Of a stretch of DNA of 64,000 nt, positions 51,950-62,295 are shown one piece after another. A program made the position numbers and the translations under genes. The DNA comes from Hemibagrus wyckioides. Taxonomy: Eukaryota; Chordata; Actinopteri; Siluriformes; Bagridae. Every line of letters begins with the position of its first letter. The stretch's first letter is position 1. The stretch spans positions 2,412,417 through 2,476,416 of the forward strand of contig NC_080735.1 in assembly GCF_019097595.1 (NCBI RefSeq). The letters run 5' to 3'. The notes beneath the pieces are model-generated. The model did no database searches. It was given only the letters and a program-made list of their open reading frames with translations, and was not told the DNA's origin.

Positions 51950-53742
51950 TATGCAATCATCTTTATTAAGTCCAATTCATCACTGCCATTGCTGGGTTTA
52001 AACGGAGGCCCGATCTCATGTGTCATCTGAACATATTGGCCAAACAATGTGTGCATCATCTGTGTAATCATGGAACGCAGTAGTGGAACTACACAACACA
52101 ACAGAACTGCAAGTATCAGCAAAACCACACCTACAACTGTTCCTATCCTAAGTATGACGGCTCTCCAATTTGAGGAGAACAACCATGCCAGCCAATCATT
52201 TGTCGGTTTATATGTGTTTTCTATGTGCTCATCTCTAAGATCTTTCATCTGCCTCAGTATTTTACTCAGGTTACCCTCCGGACCAGTGTGCATTGGAATG
52301 TAAGTACAACATTGGTCTCCAAACATAGTACACACTCCTTCTTCCGGGGCTCTCATGGTGTCCAGGATAAGCCTGTTCTGTAAGGCCATGGTAGATGTTG
52401 CATGTAGTTGTTCTTGAATCAAATCCAATGCTTGTATTGTGTAGTTCATGAACCTTTGTTGATTGTACCAAATGTAGTTAATCCATCTCACGTTTTTAGC
52501 AATCTGTGCCCATGGCAAGAAAAAGGTCAGTGCTCCTGCTCCTGGTCAACCAATGGCAGCATGTTCATCAGGGACTCCCACCGGAACCCCTCTCCAATCC
52601 ACATAAACCCCATTGCTCCTGTCAAATCGTCCCAAGTCGCGCTTAATTCGTCGACCTGACGCATCAATCTCCTTTTCTTGCAGCACAGTTAGTTTTCCTG
52701 TCAGCACCACTGTTGCACAGCATCCTCCCCATCCAGGTGGCAGGGTCTGCCTAGCAACACTATATCCACAATACCAGAATACATCAGCCAGTGGCCTAGT
52801 CCCATTAGATAGGTCAGGCTGGTTCAGATCAATATAGTCCTTCTTCCACTGTCTCCACACGGTAATCTTCAATTCCTTTGTATCTGCCGTCATGTCACAG
52901 TCTTTAGAAATGTTGCCAACAAACACTTGTGATCCGTTAGAACATACACAGAATGGGTATCTTTGTCCCTGACGCTCACTCACTCTGATGGGCGGATGTC
53001 CCTCAGTCCCGATCTCCGCATACTCACAGGTGCTATTCAACTTCTTCAACCTGGTTGGGCCGTAAGCACATGAGATAGAATGCATAAGACAAACGAATGG
53101 GCATAGGTGGCGTAGGTTGTGCTTGGTGCTGTTACAACCTTCTGGTCCTCTCGTCGGAAAAACTCTGGGAGCTCGCGATGTCCTGTCATGGCACACTATG
53201 CACGAGGTGTTTCCTGCTTCGTGTGCTGTGTAACTTAGCCATTGGTAAAACAAGTTGTTTGTCCACAACTCCTGGTCTAGTCTACTCATGAGGCTCATTG
53301 ACTGTGCAGTGTCTCTGCGTACTCTGGGCAGTGTTGTTGGCCATTGCTCAATATAGTATATTCCCCCAGTTTCATCATTCATTTGTTCATTATCACCAAA
53401 GACTCGTATAAGTGTGTATGTCCATAGTCCTATACACAGCAGTGCTACTATTACAAGTACCAATAAGCCCCAGTCCGTTCTGTTGATTCGATCACCGTTT
53501 CCTTCCTCTTCATTTATTTCTTGCTCATGGTCCCTCTCTCTCTCTTCTCTTTCAGTGTTCTCGCCGTGCACGGGCTCTAGTTCTATAGGCAGGTCCTGTA
53601 TCTCCCACATCTTGTTGTGAAGGCCCTTCCCTTGGGTCATCTTCTTCTTGTTCTGCTGGACTCTCCCACGGTTGATACTCCTGGCTCTGCGGGTGGGGCG
53701 CTTGTACTGAAGGGGGTTGTGAGGCGGGAACAGCTGGATCAC
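51949..53742 (-). pseudogene. provirus env, one in-frame TGA between SU and TM
   Basis: The frame is continuous from 53742 to 51949 except for TGA at 52546-52548. N-terminal leader: a charged region, then a membrane segment (LLVLVIVALLCIGLW, about residues 93-107) and a furin-like RVRR at 140-143. SU includes CIVC (181-184) and several N-glycosylation sites, and ends at RIKR (365-368). The TM part, after the stop, has LQNRLILDTM in an immunosuppressive-like region, CTMFGDQCC (CX6CC), and an anchor VVGVVLLILAVLLCCVV, then a cytoplasmic tail. CXXC plus CX6CC marks a covalently linked, gamma-type Env. The start overlaps the integrase frame by about 190 bases. The stop abolishes full-length Env. 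Confidence 0.85.
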
Positions 53743-55564
53743 TCCTTCGCATCTCGAATTCCCTTATCAGTGGATCCTGCTCCTGCGCTCTTTCACGTCT
53801 CGCTCCAGCCCCTGGATCTGGTGCTCTGCAACAGTGATTTAGATGAAACCAAGCAGTCTTACCTTCGACCTTTACGGCTGTAGGAGTAGCTAAGACAACT
53901 TTTAGTGGTCCAACTCGTCTGGGCTCATTCCATCTTCTCTTGAAGACCTTGACATACACCCAGTCTCCTGGTTTCACAGTCCTCAGCTCCTCGTCAATTT
54001 CGCTCGTCCTTCCCTCCGTAGCACCTTTCACCTGTTGGAATATAGCTCGGTGTATTTCAGTTAAGTGCTTCACATAGTTGCCAAGCTCACTTTCAAGCTG
54101 CTCCAGCAAAGGGCCCTTATAGGGCCCTCGTAGATAAGGCACAGGCATATGTCATCCTGTAAGCATTTCATGCGGGGTTAGATGCGTCATTCGGTTAGTT
54201 TGCATTCTCATGCTCATCAGTGCTAATGGCAAAGCTTGCACCCAATTCATTTTTCCAGCTTCACAAATTTTTGCCAGCTTCGCTTTTAATGTTCCATTGG
54301 CCCTTTCCACCATTCCTTGCGACTGTGGGTGATAGACACAACCCAATCTGTGTCGTATTCTTAAATACTGGAACACTCTTCGAATCACATTGTTCACAAA
54401 GTGAGTACCACTGTCTGAGCTGATCTTATCAGGAATACCAAACCTTGGAATCACCTCGTGACACAAAAATTTAGCCACTGAATCTGCATCTGCTTTAGCT
54501 GTTGGGTGCGCCTCCACCCATCTACTAAACCTATCCTCGACCACCAAAACATACCTTTTCTTCTCCTTCACCTCAGCCATATCCATGAAGTCAATGATCA
54601 GATGCCTGAATGGTCCATCTGGCTCTGGTATGTGGCCTATTGGGGCAGTAAAACTTTTCCTGTTGTTGTATTCTGCGCATATTTCACAACGTGCTAACCT
54701 GTGATCAACCATCTGAGCTAAATACGGAGACCACCATGCTCTTTGAATCTGTTTGATCACTTCCCCCCTTACGCAATGGCTCAAGCCATGCGCATCATTA
54801 ATCAACGATGTGAGAACTGAGAGAGGAGCCACAAAATGTCCCTGAGGACCACGCCATATGCCTGTTCGTGCATTCTTAACCGCCCCCCTTTTTATCCACT
54901 TAGATATCTCATACACTGAGGCCGAATTTTGCACTGCGGCTAAGGAGGTTAAGTCCGTTTCTGGGTAGTCATCGCCTTCAGAGTCCGTCACAAGCATAAT
55001 GTTGGTATGTCCTAAAGCTGCTGATTTTGCCGCCTCATCTGCTGCAGTGTTTCCACTGGTAACAAAAGAACCATCTGTTTTGTGCGCTGAACATTTGATG
55101 ATGGCTAGTTTAGCTGGCAGAGTAATAGCATGCAACAAATCAGTTATGGCCATTCCATGCATCACAGGAGAGCCATCTGCTCTCAATAACCCTCTCTGGG
55201 CCCATGTAGGGCCGAAGTAATGACACACACCATAAGCATACTGATAATCCGTGAAAATAGTACAAGATTTCCCTGCAGCTAGATTACAAGCTGCGGCGAG
55301 CGCTTTTAACTCAGCCAATTGTGTGGAACATGGTTGAGAAACAACCGTAGACTGAACGGTAACAAAGCTAGTCAAATCATTACTGGGCACTACTATGGCG
55401 TAACCCGCCAAGTTCCCGTCTGGGCCTCTAAAGCACGAGCCATCAACAAAAAAGGTTACATCCGAATGTGGCAAAGGTTGATTTTCAAGGTCTTGATGCG
55501 CTTTAGAGTATGTGGCTGAAACTTGCTGACAATCGTGTGGTTCACCATCCAATGGGGTCATCAT
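53552..55564 (-). pseudogene. provirus RNase H and integrase, one in-frame TGA
   Basis: First part 54152-55564: RNase H (FFVDGSC Asp about 41, LAELKAL Glu about 85, FTDYQYAYG Asp about 106, NTAADEAAK Asp about 176), then integrase with an HHCC zinc site (DAHGLSH ... CEIC), catalytic LIIDFMDM, ISSDSGTHF and QGMVERANG (D, D, E all present). TGA at 54152-54154, after HEMLTG, breaks it. The same frame continues 53552-54148 with the C-terminal DNA-binding module (VKPGDWVYVKVFKRRWNEPR, GPLKVVLATPTAVKV) and a long Glu/Pro-rich tail that overlaps env in another frame. RT is absent upstream. Confidence 0.85.
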
Positions 55565-55767
55565 TCTATCATTCTATCAATGTCTTTGTCGTCTGAAAGT
55601 GGTAAATGATAGATAGGTGACATTTTCTTTTCTATCAAAGTTTGTGTGGCTCTTAAAGTGTCTGTGCCTTTTTGAGAAATGCGCATAAATTTTCCATCCG
55701 GTGAGGTGTGCATGTACTGATTGATGGTTGGCTTCCATTCCAGCACCTGGCTAGTTTTTTCGAGCAT
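55561..55767 (-). pseudogene. provirus protease/RT junction relic; RT deleted
   Basis: A 68-codon frame (ending KDIDRMIE) is all that lies between protease and RNase H. No RT motif (LPQG, YxDD) is found on any frame in this roughly 200-base space, while RT with its connection normally needs more than 1 kb. It contains the linker words WKPTINQYMHTSPDGKFMRI. A large internal deletion is inferred. Confidence 0.75.
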
Positions 55768-56205
55768 TGGTCCCAGGTCTTTTCCAATACACTGTGCTAC
55801 ACTCTGTGTCTGCCTGCGTCCCAGCCATGAGATATTGTTCTGCTGTGGTTCTGTCTGGGAATGTCACCCAGAGGCCTTTAGGACTGCACTGAATTCTGGC
55901 CTTAAATTTACACAAAAGATCTCGCCCCAATAAATTGACTGGTGTAGAGGGTGAGTACAAAAGCGGTGCCACAATGGTGGTGTCTTCTAATGTATCTGAG
56001 GCTCTGTGAAATGTAAAATCTGTGAGATCCCTGAGAAGCCTGTTGTTTTGATGGTCTTCCGAGCGAGAGGGAGATTCGAGCCTTCGCGCCCTATGCATGA
56101 ATATGTGGCACCTGTGTCGATCATGAATGGAAAAGGACGCTCATTATTGAGTGTTACCATGACAGTTGGTTCCTGTTGCGGATGCAGTGTAGTGGCATAC
56201 TGCAT
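55751..56205 (-). pseudogene. provirus aspartic protease, frameshifted
   Basis: FMIDTGATYSCIG (active-site DTGA) is in the frame 55987-56205. The flap and the C-terminal motif PVNLLGRDLL lie in the frame 55751-56098. The two frames overlap, so one small indel splits the enzyme. Position between nucleocapsid and pol is as expected. Confidence 0.8.
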
Positions 56206-56235
56206 ATTCTCCCCCTCTGGCTTCTCAGGGCTGCT

Positions 56236-58781
56236 TCAACTCCAATTTGGTGCCGGCCCCAGTCCCGGGCCTATCTGGGGCTGATACATATGTGGGCAGT
56301 CTCTTCTCATATGTCCACTCCCTCCGCAGCCCCAGCACTCTAGTGGTTGTTGAGGCTGCTGGTACTGAGGATTGGGGGGTGCCTGCGCGTAACTCAGTCC
56401 TTGGGGCCCTCCAGGGCTCTGCGGCGCATATCCCTGCGGTGGTGATCCAAATCGTTCCCACGGCTGCCTTCTCCCTTGCCACCGACCTCTCATTGGGCGT
56501 CCTCTAAATCTTCCTTGTGCACCGCCAATGTGGACATTGATGGGTTGGGCCATTGGGTACACCTGGCTATTTTGTGGATGCTGTGAGTTTGGTGCTGCCA
56601 CCTGCGGTTGTGGTATCATTTGCGGTTGCTGTGGTGTTTGTCCTTGTTGCGGCAGCATTTGGTTATTCTGTACAAGCTCTTGGCCTGCTGGGATAACCAC
56701 TGCGGCTTGAATTTTTCCTGCTTTTTCTCTCTCCTTTTCTTTCTGTCTAGCTCTTGTCAACTCGCCAAGCTGTGTTTTATATAGCTGTGTCAGTAGGGCC
56801 TCTGAGGCTGTTTTCTCGTCCTTTTGTTTCTTTCTGTATTGTTCCACATAATGTATCACGTGCTTTGTAGGTATCCCAAGGCATGGAGTTTAGACCGACC
56901 ACCTCATCCAACGAGGTTTGGACTTGTTCTGGTAGACATTTCTTCAGCATTAATTTAAACAGTCCTTTACTTGTGTCCGTCTTGTCCCATGTTCCACCTG
57001 TCTCTTCCTTCCATTTATTCTGATAATCATGAATGAATTTTACTACATTTTCTTCTTCCTTTAGAATCATGTGTTCCAGTTGCCCTGGGTCCATTTTCGT
57101 GGGGTAGGTTTTCCTTATTTCATTCCACAACCTATTTCTCCATGTCCCTAGTGCTATAGCATCCCAGCCTGGTAGATCCATTGCTCCTTTTAGTCCAGCT
57201 TCATCCAGTATTTCGGCTGTCTTTGCTTTCCCTATTGTTTGGGCTAATATGGCTTTCACATCTCCTATTGACAAGGTATGTCATATGACTTCTTGTCCCT
57301 TAAGGTTCTTGGTCACGTGCGCTCCCGTTCCAGCTGCTCCTCCAACGCTGTAACTGAATTTTGTAAGCGCTCTTCTAAGTCTTCCAGCTGCTGCTCGAAA
57401 TTACGAACACTATCCCTCACCTTCTGCTCTCTGGTGTCCCTCTGTCTCTTTATTGCATCTTCCCTTGGCTCTATGTACAGTACTCCTCTAACCTGTCTCT
57501 CTGGATCTTCTTGCCAGTATTCAGCACAGTTGAGTGTGTGAACTCTTTTCCCTTTTGCAAATACTCTTCACTCTCCTTCTTTGCTCTTTGCAGTATCTCC
57601 TCTGCCTCCCCTTCTTCCTCATTTTCACTGTGATTTCCCCCTGTTTCTTTGCTCCTTCTAATTTTTCCTTTAATTGGGTTTTCAGCTGATATCTCCACGT
57701 CTTCCCATCCTGTCCAGTCGGCATAGCAGTCCGTTAAGGTTGGATACACTCCCACTTGTTCCCTGCCCACCATTGGCTCATTGTAGTTGGGTGGTGGACA
57801 GTAGATTGGCGGTGGTCTTTCTATTTCTTTCTCCTCTCTACTCCGCTCTTCTTCCTTCTTTATTGCTCACTTCACCGCTTCTTCCACTTCTCTGACCTTC
57901 TTTCCTTCTCTCATGAACCATTCCAGAATCTCTAATCGCATATACTTCTTTCCTCTGGATTTATCATCATCTTTGCTTGGCTTCCAGTGTCTCAGCATTT
58001 CTCTCACTTCTGAGCAGGCCTTTTCATCAAATGTTCCTTCCACCGGCCACTGCCATGTCCCCTGAGTCCTGTCATGCCATTTTCTCATACACTTCCTGAC
58101 ATACTTCTCATCAGGTTTGTGTTGCACTATTATAATGTCAACTGGTGTAGGCTGTCTTCTCCCTTCACTCATGATGCACCCCTGCTGTGCCCTGTATGCG
58201 CTACTTCTCTCTCCTGGATTCCTGTTGCCTTCTGACCACGTCAGTGCGACGCTGATTCGTTTCACTGTCAAGCTCGGCCTTACTGGATTCTTTCTTATCT
58301 TCTCACCGAGCGCGTTGATCTTATCAATCAGCACTGACGTTGCAAAACCTCTTTCCCAATGTACGAGTCGCGGTTCTACTGTCACAGTTGCTGTCAATCC
58401 CGAACAATAGTTGTACTGGCTTGGTCTGGGCTGGAATAACTCTGCCAGGGGTTCGTCGTCCTCCTTATATGGGTCACTGATGAAATCAAATATTGGGATG
58501 GCTACACTGCTGGGCTCAGGAGCGTCATCTAGTGCTCTCAATATAGGACTCAACAACTTGGGCCGCCAAATCTTCCTCAAAGCTTCGTACCAGTCTAATT
58601 CAGGGAAAGTTCTTTGTAAAGTGTACAGCCCGTCAAACTTTGTCAGGGCCCACAATTTATCCCTAATCAAATCCTCTGGCTGCCAGTGCTCTACTCCTTC
58701 TCTATCTTTATATGTTTGCTCATCCCAGAAGCGTGTGCGTATTCCCCTTGTTTCTATCTCTAAGTCTTGGCGAAAGGCCAT
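56236..58781 (-). pseudogene. provirus gag (matrix, late domain, capsid, nucleocapsid), several breaks
   Basis: Likely start MAFRQDLEIETRG at 58781. A matrix-like part runs to an in-frame TGA at 57867-57869. The same frame continues with RPPPIYCPPPNYNEP, two PPxY late-domain motifs (about 57795-57835), then an acidic region and, after a frame change near 57510, a coiled coil (FEQQLEDLEERLQNSVTALE). Capsid (56777-57274) includes GAMDLPGWDAIALGTWRNRL and FIHDYQNKWKEETG. A further frameshift near 56860 leads to a Gln/Pro-rich nucleocapsid frame (56236-56859) with one knuckle CWGCGGSGHMRRDC. It cannot make Gag. Confidence 0.8.
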
Positions 58782-58838
58782 ACAGCTGAAGAAAACAGTA
58801 GTGCGCATGCAGTATATGGTGTCAGTATAATAGTTCAA

Positions 58839-59241
58839 TACTTCAATAAGGGTAATGTTGTATTATCTGGGTCACACTTTTTACAATTCACTGAGTGGCC
58901 CAATAGAATGCAGACCCAAGTTTTAGGTGGATTTTTCCTGAGTATTCCCTTCTGCTGATTGCACAATCGCTAAACCCTCGCTAAACCTGCTTTCAGCCAC
59001 TTTTGATTTCGTCCCAAGTCCACAAACTGTGTCTCTAGCCGCTGAACTCCTCAGCCTGTTCATATGTACAACTCTTTTCCCTCACTTGTTCTGTATGAAA
59101 TTCCTCCTTCTAGCGGGGAGGTCTCCGCTCTTGCTCACTCTTTCTTGGCACAATGCCCCCGCACACACACACACACACACACCTCTCCACCACTCCAGAA
59201 AGCATTCAATCTTTTTCCACACACACACACACTTGTTCTTT
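58839..59241 (-). other. spacer between 5' accessory frame and gag
   Basis: About 400 bases with two (CA)n tracts (59162-59182 and 59219-59231). No frame supported. Confidence 0.5.
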
Positions 59242-59646
59242 TTAATTCTTCATCATCACCTGAGGGTCTACTGTTAAACTTCCTGCAATGAAACACTTCC
59301 ACAACCTACGATCCTGCCCCAACTTCCACATGCTAATCCAAACTTCCGTGTATTGAGGACCTCTTGGGGTCATAGGCCACATTAAATTGACCCTGACCAG
59401 GAGTTTCCCTACTTCCTTCCTCAACAACTCTAATGCTGCCTCCGCGAACTCCCTTTCAAACCTATTTGGAAACCTATAGCCAATTCGCTTGAATGGTAGT
59501 GAACTGCTAAGACTTAGCTCTAATCCGCGAGTTTTTGCTCTTTCTGTGATAATATTGGGAACTTCCTCACTTAGTTCCTCCGGAACGGTAAAGTAAGCAC
59601 TCACACGGTGTCGTCCCGTGTAGGCGGATACAAACACTTCCACCAT
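59242..59646 (-). CDS. provirus 5' accessory open frame (134 residues), unknown function
   Basis: Lies between the leader and gag, where simple retroviruses have no gene. Starts MVEVFVSAYTGRHRVSAYFT and is intact to its stop. Has an acidic stretch (VPEELSEEVPN), a basic patch (ERAKTRG), a helix-like EREFAEAALELLRKEVGKLL and a Trp-rich end (WISMWKLGQDRRLWKC). No signal peptide, zinc site or known domain. Placement equals that of orfC of walleye dermal sarcoma virus. Retention of an open frame in a provirus with broken gag, pol and env is notable but not proof of use. Confidence 0.6.
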   Translation of the reverse strand: MVEVFVSAYTGRHRVSAYFTVPEELSEEVPNIITERAKTRGLELSLSSSLPFKRIGYRFPNRFEREFAEAALELLRKEVGKLLVRVNLMWPMTPRGPQYTEVWISMWKLGQDRRLWKCFIAGSLTVDPQVMMKN

Positions 59647-60995
59647 TCAGGAGCAGTAGTTTCCTACAGTATGCTACATCTTCACCTGGACCCCATGGAT
59701 GTCAAACCACACTTTCACGTCAGTAGAGGGTGGAACAATTATACTTGCGACAGATACACGTATTCTATTGTTTCAATGAGCGCACACCAAATTGAGGTGA
59801 AACATTAGCTCACACTTGGCACTAGGTCCTCACTTACGGTATGTGGACGCCCGCTTCACTATAAGATTTATTCTAAAGGCTATTCTGGTCCACACCATCA
59901 CTACCCTTACTTTTCCTTCATTTCTCACGTAATGCACCTCTAAAACATATATATCAAACCTTAGTATGATTACATCCATGCACGGTGATTCCTTTATTCT
60001 CACAAAGACTTCTGCCTTATCTTCCCACTCTGTTGCAGTTTCTTTTCGACTTCAGCCCTACCATCCCCACCTGTTTCATATATCACATTCCATATCAATG
60101 TGCATGCATGTACACACTGGTTTTCCTATACTCTCACAGTAATAGTGTTAGTAGACAAAAGGTTAATACAGTGCTATTTACAGTGCGCACATCCAATCAC
60201 CATTTATTTTCCTCATGCACTCACACTCACACAGCCCCTCGCACTCAACACACCCACACACTGCAAGCAATACAATTAGGACAGACAACAGCAGGACAGC
60301 AGGCCTCTCTCCTTATTCTTTGTTTTTTCTTTATTTTCCTACCGCCTGGATCCAGGACTTTTCTATTCAGCGCTTTTTCTCTTTATATTCTCTTTATCTC
60401 TTATTTCTCTTACACCTAGATCCGGGATTTTTCACTATATTTCTCTTTTCTTCTCTTATTTCCTTTCACTACCACCCGGATCCAGGAATTTTTACTCTTC
60501 TCTTTTATCACCTGCTACTTGACACTTATTTTTCTTTTTCCAGTGACGGTGTTCACGTTCACAGAACTTACTATTCTGCTACTAAACGCTCCGTTTGCGT
60601 CCAAATAAGGTCTTTTTCACAGGAATTTCTCTCATACCACCTGGAACCCACCAGGACTTTCGATCATACAGGCCTTTACACATTCATACATCTGACATCA
60701 TCTAGTCTTTTCAATACAAAGCATGCAATTTATCATGTCACTCTATGTGGTTTTTACTCACACTCACTCTGCCTCTCTGCCTCAATAGGTTGGAGCAGAG
60801 CTGATCCGACCCTGGGCCGAGCGCCTCCACCTCCCCAGACCACACACAACTAATGCAGAAATTCGGTTAAACAGGCTTATGCCTTACCTCTGTCCTAGTT
60901 GGATCCCGTGTCTGGTCCGTGGGCGGCGGCCACAGCCTCAGGTCCCGGGTCTGGGGCTCTGCTGTTCTCTCTTTGCCAATCTCGTTTTCTTTGAT
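59647..60995 (-). other. provirus untranslated leader with iterated palindromes
   Basis: About 1.35 kb between the primer site and the first accessory frame. Contains near-identical 12-base palindromes (CCTGGATCCAGG 60345-60356; CCTAGATCCGGG 60415-60426; CCCGGATCCAGG 60475-60486) and a related CCTGGAACCCACCAGG at 60640-60655. Likely structured RNA, possibly a dimerisation or packaging signal. Confidence 0.5.
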
Positions 60996-61013
60996 ATCAC
61001 GTCGGGGTCACCA
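60996..61013 (-). other. tRNA-Trp primer binding site
   Basis: On -, TGGTGACCCCGACGTGAT lies six bases after the 5' LTR. It is complementary to the 3' end of vertebrate tRNA-Trp, the primer used by avian sarcoma-leukosis viruses. Confidence 0.85.
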
Positions 61014-61019
61014 AAACAA

Positions 61020-62024
61020 TGTGGAATAAAAATTCTACTGTACTCACTACTAAAATCTGACTCCAGCTCCACACTGACCCGACAGCTCAGTCTGAGTGAG
61101 ACTCATAGTTAGTAAGGCCTCAAAACTAAATAAGCCAATCAAGCAGACTAGATGAATGCAGATAAGAGATTTTATTTTGTAATCAGCACTGACACAAGAA
61201 TTGAGATGCTCACACATGAACGTCCCAACAACTTCTCTCCGGGGAACTCCAACTACAGCCTTTATATACATTTCCCTTATCTTCCCAATGCAACACGTCA
61301 CTGGTTCTTTGCCTAGACAATCCCACCCATCTTTCTTTTTTAGACCTTTTAGATTCTTTTTTACACCATTATCTTTGAATTTACAACTTTTCAAATACCA
61401 TTATAATTAAACTTCCCTAAATCATCATATTAAAAATTGGGCGTTTCCGCCCCCACCAGTGGGATTGTCTTCGGCCTCACTCTCGCCAACACCTCATTCT
61501 TCTTCAGGAGACAGCATGGGTAAGTTCTTAGTCCTTCAGGGGCCAACACCCTTTCTTTTATTACACTCTACACTTCACGGCTTTTCTGATTTATCCGCTG
61601 TCTTCTACGTATGTACTCTAGATATTTCGCCTGGTACCACCATTGCCATCCAGCACGCACTGCGTTTACTTCATGATGACATCACTGCCGCTCAAGGTAC
61701 CAGTGGAGCGAAGATTGACCATAATAATCTAGGGTGCGTCTCTGCCATTGATTGGTCCAAGTTTGGAAAGCCTGGTACCGCAGAGAAAGCCTGCCAGACT
61801 GACATCATCGATACAACTATTTGTTCTTCAAAGCCCTTGCAGCCTGTGTGCAAGGCCCGTGACAGGCCAACATGCCGTTTTAAACCTTATATTGTTCTTA
61901 AGCTCAAACGACCTAACGAATAAACCTTACCTGAGAACTCACTCCTGCTGTCCCCCGATTATTTCACACTACATCAAACACACACCTCATACATATATCC
62001 TCATTTACAAAATTAACTCCCATA
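61020..62024 (-). repeat. 5' LTR of provirus
   Basis: Same length as the 3' LTR, with about 20 differences noticed. The first bases read TATGGGAG instead of TGTGGGAG, so the conserved terminal TG is mutated. TATA-like TATATAAAG is near 61268-61260 and AATAAA at 61176-61171. Confidence 0.95.
61459..61923 (+). CDS. 154-codon antisense open frame in U3 of the 5' LTR
   Basis: Counterpart of 49824-50288, also open for 154 codons, with about six residue changes. No recognised domain. In this LTR it points away from the provirus body, toward the flanking L2. Translation is unproven. Confidence 0.25.
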   Translation: MGLSSASLSPTPHSSSGDSMGKFLVLQGPTPFLLLHSTLHGFSDLSAVFYVCTLDISPGTTIAIQHALRLLHDDITAAQGTSGAKIDHNNLGCVSAIDWSKFGKPGTAEKACQTDIIDTTICSSKPLQPVCKARDRPTCRFKPYIVLKLKRPNE

Positions 62025-62028
62025 GAAC
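62025..62028. repeat. right 4-bp target duplication of provirus
   Basis: GAAC; partner at 49381-49384. Confidence 0.75.
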
Positions 62029-62295
62029 CCATCCTCATTTGGGTGACAATTGTGTGATGCAGATACAGCATGTGTATAGTGTTATGTAAATCAATAAGGA
62101 GGTTGTTGTCCATGGCGCTGCTTGAATATCCCAATCCTCACAAGCAGAACCCGGCACAGTCTCTGTATGCCTCGGGATGGGTAGAAGAAGGGAAACAATG
62201 GAACAGCATTAGCGTAGCTGCTGTTCATAATATTAGCAGTACTAGCTGAATGTGCATTTAATCAGATGTACTTGGGCACAAGGTTATGGGATGTG

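Larger units (their letters stand above)
49385..62024 (-). mobile_element. endogenous retrovirus-like provirus with accessory frames at both ends
   Basis: 12.64 kb, two 1005-bp LTRs about 98% identical by eye, a 4-bp target duplication, a tRNA-Trp primer site and a polypurine tract. Order on -: long leader, 134-codon frame, gag, protease, (RT missing), RNase H-integrase, env overlapping pol, 140-codon frame. Gag, pro, pol and env are each broken. The accessory frames are open. Env with a CX6CC motif and the layout suggest a fish retrovirus related to epsilon/gamma-like lineages, not assigned further. Confidence 0.9.
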
